Below, piece by piece: positions 17,139-28,618 of a stretch of DNA of 64,000 nucleotides; within the stretch, counting starts at the first letter, position 1; each line of letters starts with the position of its first letter. The position numbers and the translations under genes were made by a program. This DNA comes from Raineyella sp. LH-20. Its GTDB lineage: Bacteria > Actinomycetota > Actinomycetes > Propionibacteriales > Propionibacteriaceae. The notes under the pieces are model-generated. The model saw only the letters and a list, made by a program, of their open reading frames with translations, had not been told where the DNA came from and made no database searches. Location of the stretch: positions 1,674,001 to 1,738,000 of the forward strand of contig NZ_CP137003.1 in the NCBI RefSeq assembly GCF_033110965.1. Reading direction: 5' to 3'.

Positions 17139-17255
17139 GACGCCTCCGAAGGCCTCACCGACGATTGCTGTCACCGGTCAGCCTATCGACGAAGTGGCAC
17201 CCACGGGCTCTGGACAGTGATTCATATCACGGGGAAACTCGGAGAAGGGCCGAGC

Positions 17256-17313
17256 ACCGGTTCCTACCAGAGCCGGTGCCGGTTCCGACCAGAGCCGGGC
17301 ACCGGTTCCCGGC
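17256..17313. repeat. Tandem 22-bp repeat upstream of the NTF2-like gene
   Basis: Two full units (17256-17277, 17278-17299) of a 22-base sequence containing CCGGTTCC and ACCAGAGCCGG are followed by a partial third. They end about 30 bases before the next start codon. Confidence 0.8.
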
Positions 17314-17344
17314 AACGACGCCGACGGAGCGGAGAGCGATTCCC

Positions 17345-17686
17345 ATGACACGTACGTCAGAAGAAGTGTTTGCGCATCACGGCCAGGCGCTGGGCGCCGA
17401 AAACCTCGACGACATCGTCGCGGACTATTCCGACGATGCCATCCTCATCGTCAATGGCAAGGTCTATCGGGGCAAGGATGGCGCCCGCCAGGTCTTCGTC
17501 CAATTGCTCAGCGACGTCCCTCAGGCCGAATGGGCCCTCAACACCGTCTTCGCCGACGATGTCCTCTACCTCGAATGGAAGGCCGTCGGCGGTGGCCGCA
17601 AAGTCGACGACGGCATCGACACCTTCATCTTCGCCGACGGCATGATCCGGGTGCAGACGGTGATCTACCACGCCGGCGCCGCGTAG
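17345..17686 (+). CDS. SnoaL/NTF2-like small protein
   Basis: A 113-residue protein with the NTF2-like pattern: an N-terminal helix (SEEVFAHHGQALGAENLDDIV), then ADYSDDAILIVNGKVYRGKD, a second helix, and strands ending in IDTFIFADGMIRVQTVIYHA. SnoaL-like proteins act as cyclases, isomerases or simply as ligand-binding folds; no catalytic set identifies a reaction here. The ATG follows GGAGAGCGATTCCC. The reading frame extends upstream through repeats, which I do not regard as coding. Confidence 0.75.
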   Translation: MTRTSEEVFAHHGQALGAENLDDIVADYSDDAILIVNGKVYRGKDGARQVFVQLLSDVPQAEWALNTVFADDVLYLEWKAVGGGRKVDDGIDTFIFADGMIRVQTVIYHAGAA

Positions 17687-17973
17687 AGCGCTCCTCCCGT
17701 GGCGGTCCCGCCCCCGACAGCCTCCAAGCGCCCAGACCGTACCTGTCGTGTTCATTCCCGCTCGGTCGCCCGTGAGGGAATGCGTACGACGGGTTCGGTT
17801 TGGCGTGTGGTCGGTCGTCCCTCCGCCCGCGGCGCCTCTCGATGGCTGTCGCAAGGGCCGGACCGGTGCTCCGGCGGGCGATCTTGTCCACAGGGCGCGG
17901 CAGACCGGGGCCGAGTGTCAACAGATTCCATCAGGGGCTGGCCGTTCCCCTCCGGGGCGACTGAGATGGTGGT

Positions 17974-18930
17974 GTGAACAGGCCCGAGCCTCTCCGACCA
18001 CCCGCGCCGCCGCGGCTGGTGCGTACGCGCATCCTGGAGCAACAAGGTCGGACACGCGCTGACATTTCGCGATCGGCCAAGGCCAGCCGCCTCGTTCGCG
18101 TAGCCCGGGGCGTGTACCTCGAGAAGGACGTAAGTGAGGCGCTGGCACGGCATGTCGCCAGGGCGTACGCCGCAGCCCCTGGGTTGGCACCCGACATGGT
18201 GTTGAGCCACGAGACGGCGGCAGTGCTGCACGGGCTGACCTCCGACGCGTCCCTGGTCCCCTCGCTGCTCCAGGTGAGTGGGCCGAGCTCAGGCGCCGGG
18301 GCGACGCGTAAGTGGCGGAAGGTCCACGCCACCCGGTTGCCGCCGGAAGACGTCACGACGCTGTCCGGGGTCCCTATCACGACGGTGGCTCGGACGGTCG
18401 TCGACTGCGCGCGTACGCTGCCGTTCATCGAGGCCGTGCCGCTCGCCGATCGGCTGCTGCGGACGGGCGCCCGCCCCGAGGAGGTCCGTCTGGCCCTCAT
18501 CCAGGTGGCTGATCGGCTCGCCGGCTGCAAGGGCGTCCAACTCGCCCGAAGTGTCATCGCCTTCGCCGATGCTGGCGCCGCGAACGGTGGGGAATCGACG
18601 GTGCGGGTGATTCTCTCCACCCTCGGCCTGCCGACCCCGATCGTGCAGTACCTCATCTGCGACCCGAAGGATCCGTACTTCAAGGCCTGGGTGGATTTCG
18701 CCTGGCCGGACCTGCACACCGTGCTGGAGTTCGACGGATTGGTGAAATATAGGGCCGGCAACCCCTCCGGGCGCCCAGGTCATGACGTCCTCATCTCGGA
18801 GAAGCGGCGCGAAGATCAGCTGCGGGCCCTCGGGTGGCACATCGTACGGATCACCTGGAGCGATCTCGGTCGTCCCGAGTGGATCGCGGTCCAGCTCCGC
18901 CAAGCGTTCGCTCGGGGTGTCCGCGGATAG
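17974..18930 (+). CDS. AbiEi-antitoxin-like domain fused to a DUF559/Vsr-like domain
   Basis: A 318-residue protein. The N-terminal third, with a winged-helix segment (ILEQQGRTRADISRSAKASR, then RVARGVYL) and LSHETAAVLHGL, resembles AbiEi-type antitoxin/transcriptional regulator domains. The C-terminus has the DUF559, Vsr-like endonuclease pattern: VLEFDGLVKY, then EKRREDQLRALGWHIVRITW. This pair is common in actinobacteria, often without a toxin partner, and none is next to it here. The start is GTG with no clear ribosome site. A role in defence is possible but unproven. Confidence 0.8.
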   Translation: MNRPEPLRPPAPPRLVRTRILEQQGRTRADISRSAKASRLVRVARGVYLEKDVSEALARHVARAYAAAPGLAPDMVLSHETAAVLHGLTSDASLVPSLLQVSGPSSGAGATRKWRKVHATRLPPEDVTTLSGVPITTVARTVVDCARTLPFIEAVPLADRLLRTGARPEEVRLALIQVADRLAGCKGVQLARSVIAFADAGAANGGESTVRVILSTLGLPTPIVQYLICDPKDPYFKAWVDFAWPDLHTVLEFDGLVKYRAGNPSGRPGHDVLISEKRREDQLRALGWHIVRITWSDLGRPEWIAVQLRQAFARGVRG

Positions 18931-19234
18931 TCGTGACCCGCTGGGCCGGTTGGGCCGGGTGCGTCGGCTGGGGTGTGTCGGCTGGGGTGGCCCGGCGGGT
19001 GTGTCGGCTGGGTGGCCGGATCGACGCCCTCGCCTGCCAGACCGTACCCGTGGTCTGCATACCCTCCCGGTCGCCCGAGTGGGAATGAATACGAAGCGTA
19101 CGGTCTGATACGTAGCGTACGGTCTGCGTCGGGCGTCGGCGTCGGGCGTCGGGCGTCGGCGTCGGGTGCCGAGGCCGGGCCGGCGGCACCGCAGCCTGGG
19201 CTCGCGCAATGGAGCATCCGTCTAGGCTCGCCCT
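18931..19234. other. Intergenic region with short tandem repeats
   Basis: No gene is visible. The region holds imperfect GTCGGCTGGG-type repeats (about 18966-19020) and a cluster of GGGCGTCGGCGTC units (about 19130-19172). A 13-base direct repeat, ATGGAGCATCCGT, occurs at 19209 and again at the start codon of the next gene (19235). Confidence 0.7.
19223..19228 (+). promoter_or_regulatory. -10 box of a leaderless mRNA (MmcQ-like gene)
   Basis: TAGGCT is followed by six bases and the ATG at 19235, without room for a ribosome site. Confidence 0.5.
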
Positions 19235-19666
19235 ATGGAGCATCCGTTGATGTTCGACCCGGACGACCCGTTGTTGCACCGGATCCGCGCGATCGCGCTG
19301 AGCTTTCCCGGGGCGGCGGAGAAGGTCAGCCATGGCAGGCCGACGTTCTACACCACCAAGGTCTTCGTCTATTACGGTGCGTCGATCAAGATCGACGGCG
19401 AATGGATCCAGCATCCGGAGTCGTTCGTCATCCATCCGGACGACGCGGAGCTGGCCGCCCTCGAGGCGGAGGAACGATGTTATCGGCCCGGCTACCTTGG
19501 TCCGAGTGGATGGATCGGTGTCGACCTGACCGATGACACCGATTGGGCGGAGGTTCGCGAACTCATCGAGGCCTCCTATCGTGAGACTGCTCCGGTCCGG
19601 CTCATCGCCGAACTCGACGCGCGATCGTTGGCCGACGGCGACCCCGAGGCACACGCGGAACGCTGA
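19235..19666 (+). CDS. MmcQ/YjbR-family protein
   Basis: A 143-residue protein of the MmcQ/YjbR family. It has the usual opening (IRAIALSFPGAAEKVSHGRPTF), a strand pair around KVFVYYG, and the late segment GWIGVDLTDDTDWAEVRELI ending in a helix. These proteins adopt a CyaY-like double-wing fold and are thought to bind DNA, but their role is not settled. The mRNA appears to be leaderless. Confidence 0.88.
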   Translation: MEHPLMFDPDDPLLHRIRAIALSFPGAAEKVSHGRPTFYTTKVFVYYGASIKIDGEWIQHPESFVIHPDDAELAALEAEERCYRPGYLGPSGWIGVDLTDDTDWAEVRELIEASYRETAPVRLIAELDARSLADGDPEAHAER

Positions 19667-19673
19667 GGGCTTC

Positions 19674-19991
19674 GTGACGCCGGTGTCACGCGTCGAGCTG
19701 ATCGTCGGGCTCGACTACCCGCGGTGGTTCTCCCTCCAGCGGCTCGTGCGACGTACGATCCGCCGGCTCCTCACCGGTGAGGAGATCTGCAACGGCAACC
19801 GCGAGACCTGGGGCAATGCGTTCGGGTGCGACTCGATCATCCGGTGGCATTTCCAGACCTGGCGGGCCAAACGCGAACAGATGCGGACCTGGGCGCGGGA
19901 CCCGGAGGCCCCACGAACGCTGCTTTTCGGCAGTCCCGCGAAGTTGGGAGCCTGGATCGATGCCGGTGCGGGCATCACCCGCCCCCGGTGA
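19674..19991 (+). pseudogene. C-terminal remnant of a P-loop kinase (adenylate-kinase-like)
   Basis: From a GTG at 19674 the frame reads VELIVGLDYPRWFSLQRLVR, RTIRRLLTGEEICNGNRETW and DSIIRWHFQTW. This is the lid and C-terminal half of the small P-loop kinases often called adenylate kinase or topology modulation protein. The N-terminal half with the Walker A motif is missing, and the upstream sequence is the end of the MmcQ-like gene. A 106-residue product would lack ATP binding, so I regard the gene as a 5'-deleted remnant. Confidence 0.65.
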
Positions 19992-20439
19992 TCGCCACTG
20001 CCGACAGCCACCGTGAGCCGAATCTGACGCTTCAACCAGAGGGCGACTCCGACGCGCTGCGGCGACCCACGCAATGACACCGATCGGTGGGGGCGAATAG
20101 GCAAGGTGCCGCTGTGGCGCGCCAGATTCGGCTCACTGATCTGCCGTGCCCCCGGAGTTTGGCTCGGGCCTTTGGTCCAGAAGGTCCTCTCGTCCAGAAG
20201 GTCCTCTCGTCAGGTGGGCGCCTCGCTGATCCGCGTGTCGCTGATCCGCGTCATTGGCGCCCGGGAAGTCCGCGCTCCCGGGAATATCCCCCTCGCGACC
20301 GAGGTTGAGCCTATGTCGCTCAACTTTGGGGGAGCGGTGGGCTGGCAAGGGCTGATCGCCCGCGCCGGCCCCTGAACAGTGGCAGGCTCGTGAGGGGAGT
20401 TCGCTCCCGAGCCCAGCCGAGCCGGAGAACAAAGGACAC
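19992..20439. other. Intergenic region upstream of clpB
   Basis: No gene is visible. It contains a 17-base direct repeat CCAGAAGGTCCTCTCGT (about 20176-20210), a repeated GCTGATCCGCGT (about 20225-20252), and the HspR-type operator annotated separately. Confidence 0.7.
20304..20324. promoter_or_regulatory. HAIR element, HspR operator of clpB
   Basis: GTTGAGC-N7-GCTCAAC is a perfect inverted repeat of the HAIR form (CTTGAGT-N7-ACTCAAG) bound by the heat-shock repressor HspR in actinobacteria. It lies 115 bases before the clpB start. HspR control of clpB is established in Streptomyces, so heat-inducible expression is expected here. hspR itself is not in the window. Confidence 0.85.
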
Positions 20440-23103
<2,664 letters not shown>

Positions 23104-23160
23104 GCCTGCTGGCCCGAGCGGGCCGGCCGGTCGGCGGGCTGGACTCAGCCGGCTGGGCGG

Positions 23161-23244
23161 CCCGCGCCGAGGGCGCTCGTGCCGGGGCGGCCCGCGCCGA
23201 GGGGCGCTCGTGCCGGGGCATACCGCGCCGAGGGGCGCTCGTGG
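23161..23244. repeat. Three tandem 30-31-bp repeats behind clpB
   Basis: Units containing CCCGCGCCGAGGGGCGCTCG start at 23161, 23191 and 23222 (the last partial, with ACC for CCC). They fill the gap between clpB and the convergent Ser-x-x gene. Confidence 0.85.
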
Positions 23245-23277
23245 AGTCGATCCATGGGCGCCACTCGTCGTCGTACG

Positions 23278-23553
23278 TCACCGACGCGACGTACGCCCCG
23301 AGCTCTGGAGGGCGCAGACGGCCCGCCAGGACATCACCGACACGGCGGACAGACCTGCGGCGATGGACAGCGCGGACAGGAAGGAGTTGATCGACAGCAC
23401 GCTGCCGAACGATCCGATCGACCCGATGGAGAAGGCCGAACCGACCGAACCGATCGAGGCGAACGAGTTCTTGGAGGCGATGGACAGGACCGAGTCCTGG
23501 GAGGCGATGCTCCACTTCGAGCCGGAGTGCGGACGGTGCCGTGTCGTGCTCAT
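23278..23553 (-). CDS. Small protein made of Ser-x-x triplets, unknown function
   Basis: A 91-residue protein. From about residue 12 to 74, nearly every third residue is Ser: SKWSIASQDSVLSIASKN, SFASIGSVGSAFSIGSIG, SFGSVLSINSFLSALSIA, then SAVSVMSW. The other two positions are mostly Ile, Val, Ala, Gly, Leu and Phe. The third codon positions are nearly all G or C, as expected for a real gene in this genome. The N-terminus is basic, as is the C-terminus. No signal peptide or enzyme motif is visible. A regular three-residue repeat suggests a narrow solenoid or an extended helix, possibly membrane-associated; function is unknown. Only a weak ribosome site precedes the ATG. Confidence 0.6.
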   Translation of the reverse strand: MSTTRHRPHSGSKWSIASQDSVLSIASKNSFASIGSVGSAFSIGSIGSFGSVLSINSFLSALSIAAGLSAVSVMSWRAVCALQSSGRTSRR

Positions 23554-24102
23554 GCGTCCATTGAACCGGCTCGGCCACCGAACTGTCTCGGGTGATGAGC
23601 GGGACTGTCTCGGCCACCGAACTGTCTCGGCCACCGAACTGTCTCACGTGAGCGGGACTGTCTCGGGCAAAGGGCGAGCTGTCCCGGCCATCTCGTGTTC
23701 CGCGGTTCCTCGCGTCGAGGTGGTCACGGCACCTCCCTGCACGGACAGGCTCAGCGGACGCTCCGGCGCCCTCCCCCTTCTCACACACAAACGCTCAGCT
23801 CTTCACCTCGCCCACGCGTTCGTGCTGAATGACGGACACATATGCACGGGCGAAGTGCAGAGGTCTGCGAATGTGTCTGAGCCGGTACGTCGGGATGGGA
23901 TCCGACTCCATCCACACCGGTTCACCCCCGGCCCCCCGTCGCGGCCAGGGCCACGTGAGGAGCGGGAAGCCCGTCGCGGCTGACTCACCATGATGATCGT
24001 CGTGTTCTTGGTGAACTGGGCCCCGCTCAGGAGAGGATGGGGACCGGCCGAGGCACCGCTCGGGGGATGTGGCGGGGGCCGGACACCAGGAGGGGGACAA
24101 CG
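23554..24102. other. Intergenic region with an ACTGTCTCGG repeat cluster
   Basis: No convincing gene. Between about 23575 and 23672 the motif (G/A)ACTGTCTC(GG) occurs five times, embedded in longer units such as GGCCACCGAACTGTCTCGG and GAGCGGGACTGTCTCGG. The pattern resembles the subterminal repeats of some transposons or a cluster of protein sites. The remaining part (23680-24102) shows open frames on both strands without recognisable similarity. Confidence 0.6.
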
Positions 24103-24768
24103 ATGTCGCAAGGCGAGCCCGAGGTGGGACCGCGCGAGCCCGAGGTGGGACCGCGCGAGCCCGAGGTGGGACCGCGCGAGCCCGAGGTGGGACCGCGCGA
24201 GCCTCAAGTGGGACCGCGCGAGCCGGAGGAGTCGACGACCGACCGGCCGCAGCGTCCGGGGATGGACCGTACTCCGGCCCCGGCCTCGCCGCTGCGGGCC
24301 CGGCCCCGAGTACTGACCCTGGTGATGGGCCTGTTCTACGGCGCGGTGGGCGTCGGCATCGTCGGCGTGGTCAGCGCGTTCCTCTGGCGGTCGGACAGCA
24401 GAACGGGCCTGTTGGACGCGATGGCCGGCTCGACGGCCGACCCGGGGAGCAAGCAGCAGGCCGCCGACATCGTGCTGTACGGGTCGATCGGCGCGCTGGC
24501 GCTGCTCCTCGTCGTCGAGCTCGCGCTCATCGCACGTCTCGGGACCGGGCGAGCCGGCGCCCGGCCGGCGCTCACCATCATCGTCCCGGCGCACTTGGTG
24601 GTGGTGTTCCTGGTCCGTGACGTCGTACGGAGCCAGGGGTGGCAGGGCACGATCGTCGAGGCGAGCCTGATCATCCAGGCCGCGGTCCTCGTCGTGGCGG
24701 TGGCGCTCAGCTGGATCCGCCCGATGGGGCGCTGGCTGCATCGTCGTTCGCGGGCGTCGACGTCGTAG
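24103..24768 (+). CDS. Membrane protein with N-terminal PEVGPRE tandem repeats
   Basis: A 221-residue protein. After MSQGE come five heptapeptides (PEVGPRE four times, then PQVGPRE), encoded by a 21-bp tandem repeat at 24118-24222. A Pro/Arg-rich stretch follows, then four hydrophobic segments: VLTLVMGLFYGAVGVGIVGV, IGALALLLVVELALI, LTIIVPAHLVVVFLV and ASLIIQAAVLVVAVAL. The repeat part is charged and probably cytoplasmic and disordered. No catalytic motif is seen. The gene converges on the dynamin-like gene and overlaps its 3' end by about 60 bases. SD AGGGGG lies eight bases before the ATG. Confidence 0.75.
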   Translation: MSQGEPEVGPREPEVGPREPEVGPREPEVGPREPQVGPREPEESTTDRPQRPGMDRTPAPASPLRARPRVLTLVMGLFYGAVGVGIVGVVSAFLWRSDSRTGLLDAMAGSTADPGSKQQAADIVLYGSIGALALLLVVELALIARLGTGRAGARPALTIIVPAHLVVVFLVRDVVRSQGWQGTIVEASLIIQAAVLVVAVALSWIRPMGRWLHRRSRASTS

Positions 24769-26551
24769 GCGTGTCCGGGCGGGTGCCCGGCGCTGGTGCA
24801 CCGTCGGGCACCGCCGGGCGGCCCGGCGCCGTCGGACCGGCCGGCATCGCCGCGACCATGTCGACATCGAGGAGCAGCGCCTCGCAGGTCCGGGTGAGCG
24901 TCTCGGCGCACTCCCGCACGGCGCGCACGGCGAGGGGGTCGGCCGCCACCCGTCGCCAGCGCGCCAGCGCCTCGAGCGCTGCGCGGCGGACGTCCTCGGC
25001 GGTCGGGTCGGATCGGCGCTGCGCGGTGGGCGCCGCAGCGGACGGCGCGGTGCCGCGGTCGCCCGCACGCCCGGCCGGCGCTGACGGGTCGTCCTCGGCA
25101 GCTCCGGTCAGGCCCAGCCGGGTGGCCGGGGCATCCCCGTACGCTCCGGCCAGGCGCAGCGCCTCGGCGACCTCCTCCGGGGACAGCCCGGGTGGGCCGC
25201 CGGCGCTCAGCCAGGTGACCAGGCGCAGTTCTCGCAGGTCGTGCGCCGCCAGCACGGTGGCCTCGAAACGTCGCGGCAGCTCGGGCTCCGGGCACGGCCC
25301 GGCGGCCAACAGGCGGCGCAGGCCGGTGAGCGCGGTGCTGGCCTTGAGCAGCTCCGCGGCCCGGGCGTAGGTGTCCACCACGGCCTGCTGCAGGGCGGGC
25401 AGACCGCTGCGGCGCAGCAGCTCGTCGGCCAGCGACATCGGCTGATCGTGACCGTACGGCAACAGCACCATCGCCAGCCGGATCCCGAACAGTCCCAGCC
25501 GGTCGACCAGGGCCCGGCGGGCGTCGGGCGCCACGTCCGGATCGGGTGCGGTGACGAATCGCTGCGCCGACAGCATCAGCAGTTCGCGGCGCTCCTTGGG
25601 CATCGCCGCCAGCTGTCGCAGGCTCTCGAACTCGGTCTGCCGCAACGTCTGCGCTCCCTGGGCGACCAGACCCGCCAGCGGCAGCACGCCCTGGCAGACC
25701 GGGCGCACCCGAGGATCGCGGGCGTACGTGGTGGCCATGTCCTTGGCCTTGATCAGGGCGTCCAGACCACCACCGCCGACCTCGTCGGCGCGGGACAGCA
25801 CGCCGATGACGTTCATCGGCCGGTCCTCGGCGGCGCTCGACGGGTTGGACTGCCTCCGGAACTCCTCCAGCACCGCGAGGTCGTCGGCCTGGCGGTGTCG
25901 CATCAGGTAGATCAGCGCATCCACCCCCGGCCCGGTCGACGGCGCTGCCGCACCGGTCGGGGTGACCAGGTCGAGAGTGCGCTGGGAGGCCTCCACGGTG
26001 AGCGACCCCAGGCCGGGGGTGTCGATCAGCGTCATCTGCGCGAGCACGGGCGCCGGCCAGGCCACCTCGATCCGCGCCACCTCGTCCGGGCGGTGCCCGG
26101 CCAGGTCGAAGGACAGCCGTCCCTCCACCCGCCGCAACACCAGCGGCTGCGTACGCCCATCGGTCAGGAACAGCCGGGCCGACGGGGTGGCCCCGTGCAC
26201 GTACCAGGTCGACACCAGCGTGCACTCGCCGGCATCGGTGGCAGCGACCTCCTCCCCGAGCAGCGCGTTCAACAGGGTCGACTTGCCGGCCTTCAGCCGG
26301 CCGGCGATCGCCACCCGGAGCGGTTCGTCGAGCCGGCGCTGCAGCCGTCGCACCGTTTCGGCGGCCGAGGGATCGGTGGCGTACGCCCGGGCGGCCGCGG
26401 CCAGCAGAGTCCGGGTCGCCTCCGGAGTGGAGGGCGTACGCTGCCCGGTCCACGTGATCGCCGCCTGCGTTGCCTGGGTCTGCGTTGCCGGCGCCTGCGT
26501 TGCCTGGGTCTGCGTGACCGGCGCCGGCGTTGCCTCGGGCTGCGCGCTCAT
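24707..26551 (-). CDS. Dynamin-like GTPase, IniC-like
   Basis: A 614-residue dynamin-family protein. A low-complexity Thr/Gln/Ala leader (1-35) precedes the GTPase domain: P-loop GRLKAGKS (84-91), switch I threonine region, and G3 motif DTPGLG with the NVIGVLSRADE segment as G4. The rest is helical with a Pro/Ala/Thr-rich C-terminus. In mycobacteria IniC is the second of two dynamin-like proteins (IniA, IniC) induced by cell-wall damage, and IniA causes membrane fission. The ATG overlaps the stop of the IniA-like gene (ATGA), so the two are made together. Confidence 0.85.
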   Translation of the reverse strand: MSAQPEATPAPVTQTQATQAPATQTQATQAAITWTGQRTPSTPEATRTLLAAAARAYATDPSAAETVRRLQRRLDEPLRVAIAGRLKAGKSTLLNALLGEEVAATDAGECTLVSTWYVHGATPSARLFLTDGRTQPLVLRRVEGRLSFDLAGHRPDEVARIEVAWPAPVLAQMTLIDTPGLGSLTVEASQRTLDLVTPTGAAAPSTGPGVDALIYLMRHRQADDLAVLEEFRRQSNPSSAAEDRPMNVIGVLSRADEVGGGGLDALIKAKDMATTYARDPRVRPVCQGVLPLAGLVAQGAQTLRQTEFESLRQLAAMPKERRELLMLSAQRFVTAPDPDVAPDARRALVDRLGLFGIRLAMVLLPYGHDQPMSLADELLRRSGLPALQQAVVDTYARAAELLKASTALTGLRRLLAAGPCPEPELPRRFEATVLAAHDLRELRLVTWLSAGGPPGLSPEEVAEALRLAGAYGDAPATRLGLTGAAEDDPSAPAGRAGDRGTAPSAAAPTAQRRSDPTAEDVRRAALEALARWRRVAADPLAVRAVRECAETLTRTCEALLLDVDMVAAMPAGPTAPGRPAVPDGAPAPGTRPDTPTTSTPANDDAASAPSGGSS

Positions 26552-28377
26552 GCCGGCTGTCCCATCAGCTTGCGGCCGCCCTGGGCGAGTTGTTCGGTGG
26601 TGGCCAGGAAGCGTTGCAGGTCCGCGATCCGTTGAGCCCGCTCGGCGGTGCCCTGTCGGGCGACGGCCTTGGCCGACGCGATCGATTCGGCCATCGACCG
26701 CTGCAACTCGCCGGCCACCTCGGTGTAGTGGTCACGCATCGCACGCTGGACGACCCGCAGGCGATCCTTCATCACCTTGAGCACTTGGAACTGCACGTCG
26801 TCGAGCCGCCGGCGGACGATCGTCTTGGCTTCCCCGCGGCGTCGGGCCAGCCGGTTCTGGCGATCCTCCACGTACGCCTTGCCGCCGAGCAGCACTCCGG
26901 CGCCGATCGAGATCGGGTTGATCAACGCCATCCCCGCCATGCCGGTGATCAGGCCGAACATCAGCACCCCGCCGTACGAGCCGCGCATACCGATCAGCAG
27001 CTTCTGGGTCAGGTGCACTGCATGCATGTCGAGTTCGGACATCGACGGCACCCGTTCCAGCACCCCGGTCGTGTCGGAGATCTGCGCCACCGGCATCGCG
27101 TCAGCGGCCGAGGCGGAGAAATGCTCGGCGACCTGTTGGGCGAGCCAGCGGGTGCTCTCCTCGGCCCACAGGAAGCTCTCCGCCAGGGCCGAGTTGACCC
27201 GCTCGTCGAGCCAGCCGCCGAACTCGTCCCACATGGTCGCCGGATCATCGGCGTCGATGGCCGCTTCGGCGTCGCGGATCACCACCCGGAGCCGCTCCCG
27301 GACGTCGTGTTCCAGATCGGAGACCAGATCGGCCATGCCGTCGCCGAGCGCGACCTGCCAACGCGCCGAGCGCTCGCGCAGCGCCTGGGCCTCGGCCTGC
27401 GCCTGTTCCAGCGTGCTCAGCACCTCGGGCAGCCGGCTCGGATCCTCCAGTGCGGACAGCTCCGGCTGCCAGGCCGCGCGAAGGTTGTCGGTGACGGACA
27501 GCACGTCGTTGGCGACCGTACGGGCGGTGAGTCTCCGTGCCTGTCCGACGATGTCCTCGCGCAGGTGGCGGACCAGCTCCGGGAAGCCCGATTCGTTGTG
27601 GAGCTCGGCGTCGCTGTGCTTGATGGCCAGCTCGCGCAGCCGCGACGAGACGGCGATCACCGGCAGATCGAGGCCCGCCCGCTGCAGATGTCGGCGGTCG
27701 AGCTCGACGATCTGGGCCCAGTCCACATGGGCGTCGGTCTTGGTGATGATGCAGGCGGCGTTGGGACAGCTGCGCAGCGCAGTCGTCAGGAAGGCCAGCT
27801 CTGGGGCGGTGAGCTCCCGGGACGCATCGGAGACGAAGAGCAGGGCGTCCGCAGCCGGCAGGGCGCTGGCGGTGGCCCCCGCATACCCGCTGGTGAGGGT
27901 GCCCACCCCGGGGGTGTCGACCAGTTCCAGCCCGCCGTCGAGGATCGTCCGCGGGATCGCCGCCTCGGCGTACGCCACCCGCTCGGTGTTGTCCGGGTTG
28001 GCGCGCTCGCTGGCGAAGGCGGCGAGCTGGTCGAGGGGCACCGGCCGGGAGCGGGTCGGCTCGTCGCCCAGGGCGCCGGCGAGCCCGACCTCCCCGGGTG
28101 CGTGGTCGGCGAGCACCAGCCGCGCCGCCGGTGGATCGCCGTACTTGACGACCGTCGGCACCGTGGTCGCCGCCTCGGCGTCGACCGCGCACACCGGTGC
28201 GGTGACCAGCGCGTTCACCAGGGCGCTCTTACCCTGCTTGAACTCCCCGACGACCAGCACCCGGACAGCAGGGTCGGCCCACCGACGCCGCGTCCGCGCC
28301 AGGCGGTCGACGAGGTCCGTACGGTGCGCCTCGGTGGCCAGGTCGACCGTACGGTCGACGAATTCCTCGATCTTCAT
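26548..28377 (-). CDS. Dynamin-like GTPase, IniA-like
   Basis: A 609-residue dynamin-like protein. The G1 motif is GEFKQGKS (44-51), G3 is DTPGVGTL, and G4 is ITKTDAHVD. A hydrophobic hairpin near residues 475-510 (GVLMFGLITGMAGMALINPI, then GAGVLLGG) is the likely membrane paddle, as in IniA. The C-terminal third is a long helical region. In mycobacteria the iniBAC operon responds to inhibitors of cell-wall synthesis. The start MKIEEF is preceded by GGGGGG; upstream sequence in the same frame is repetitive and not expected to be translated. Confidence 0.88.
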   Translation of the reverse strand: MKIEEFVDRTVDLATEAHRTDLVDRLARTRRRWADPAVRVLVVGEFKQGKSALVNALVTAPVCAVDAEAATTVPTVVKYGDPPAARLVLADHAPGEVGLAGALGDEPTRSRPVPLDQLAAFASERANPDNTERVAYAEAAIPRTILDGGLELVDTPGVGTLTSGYAGATASALPAADALLFVSDASRELTAPELAFLTTALRSCPNAACIITKTDAHVDWAQIVELDRRHLQRAGLDLPVIAVSSRLRELAIKHSDAELHNESGFPELVRHLREDIVGQARRLTARTVANDVLSVTDNLRAAWQPELSALEDPSRLPEVLSTLEQAQAEAQALRERSARWQVALGDGMADLVSDLEHDVRERLRVVIRDAEAAIDADDPATMWDEFGGWLDERVNSALAESFLWAEESTRWLAQQVAEHFSASAADAMPVAQISDTTGVLERVPSMSELDMHAVHLTQKLLIGMRGSYGGVLMFGLITGMAGMALINPISIGAGVLLGGKAYVEDRQNRLARRRGEAKTIVRRRLDDVQFQVLKVMKDRLRVVQRAMRDHYTEVAGELQRSMAESIASAKAVARQGTAERAQRIADLQRFLATTEQLAQGGRKLMGQPA

Positions 28378-28618
28378 CGGATCCCCCCAGTTCAGTCGGC
28401 GGCGCTGCCGGCCCGATGTGGTCCCCATCATGCCCGGGCGTCGGTTCCCGCGGGGGCCGGCGGACGCCACCGCACCAGCGGACGCCACCGCGCCACCGGA
28501 CGCCGTCGCGCCACCGGACGAGGAGGCGGCTCGGCAGGGATTACCTGCCGAGCCGCCCCGCGGTCATGCGGTGGCCCCGACGGTCAGCCGGTGCGGGGTC
28601 ATCCGAGCTCGCTCCGGA

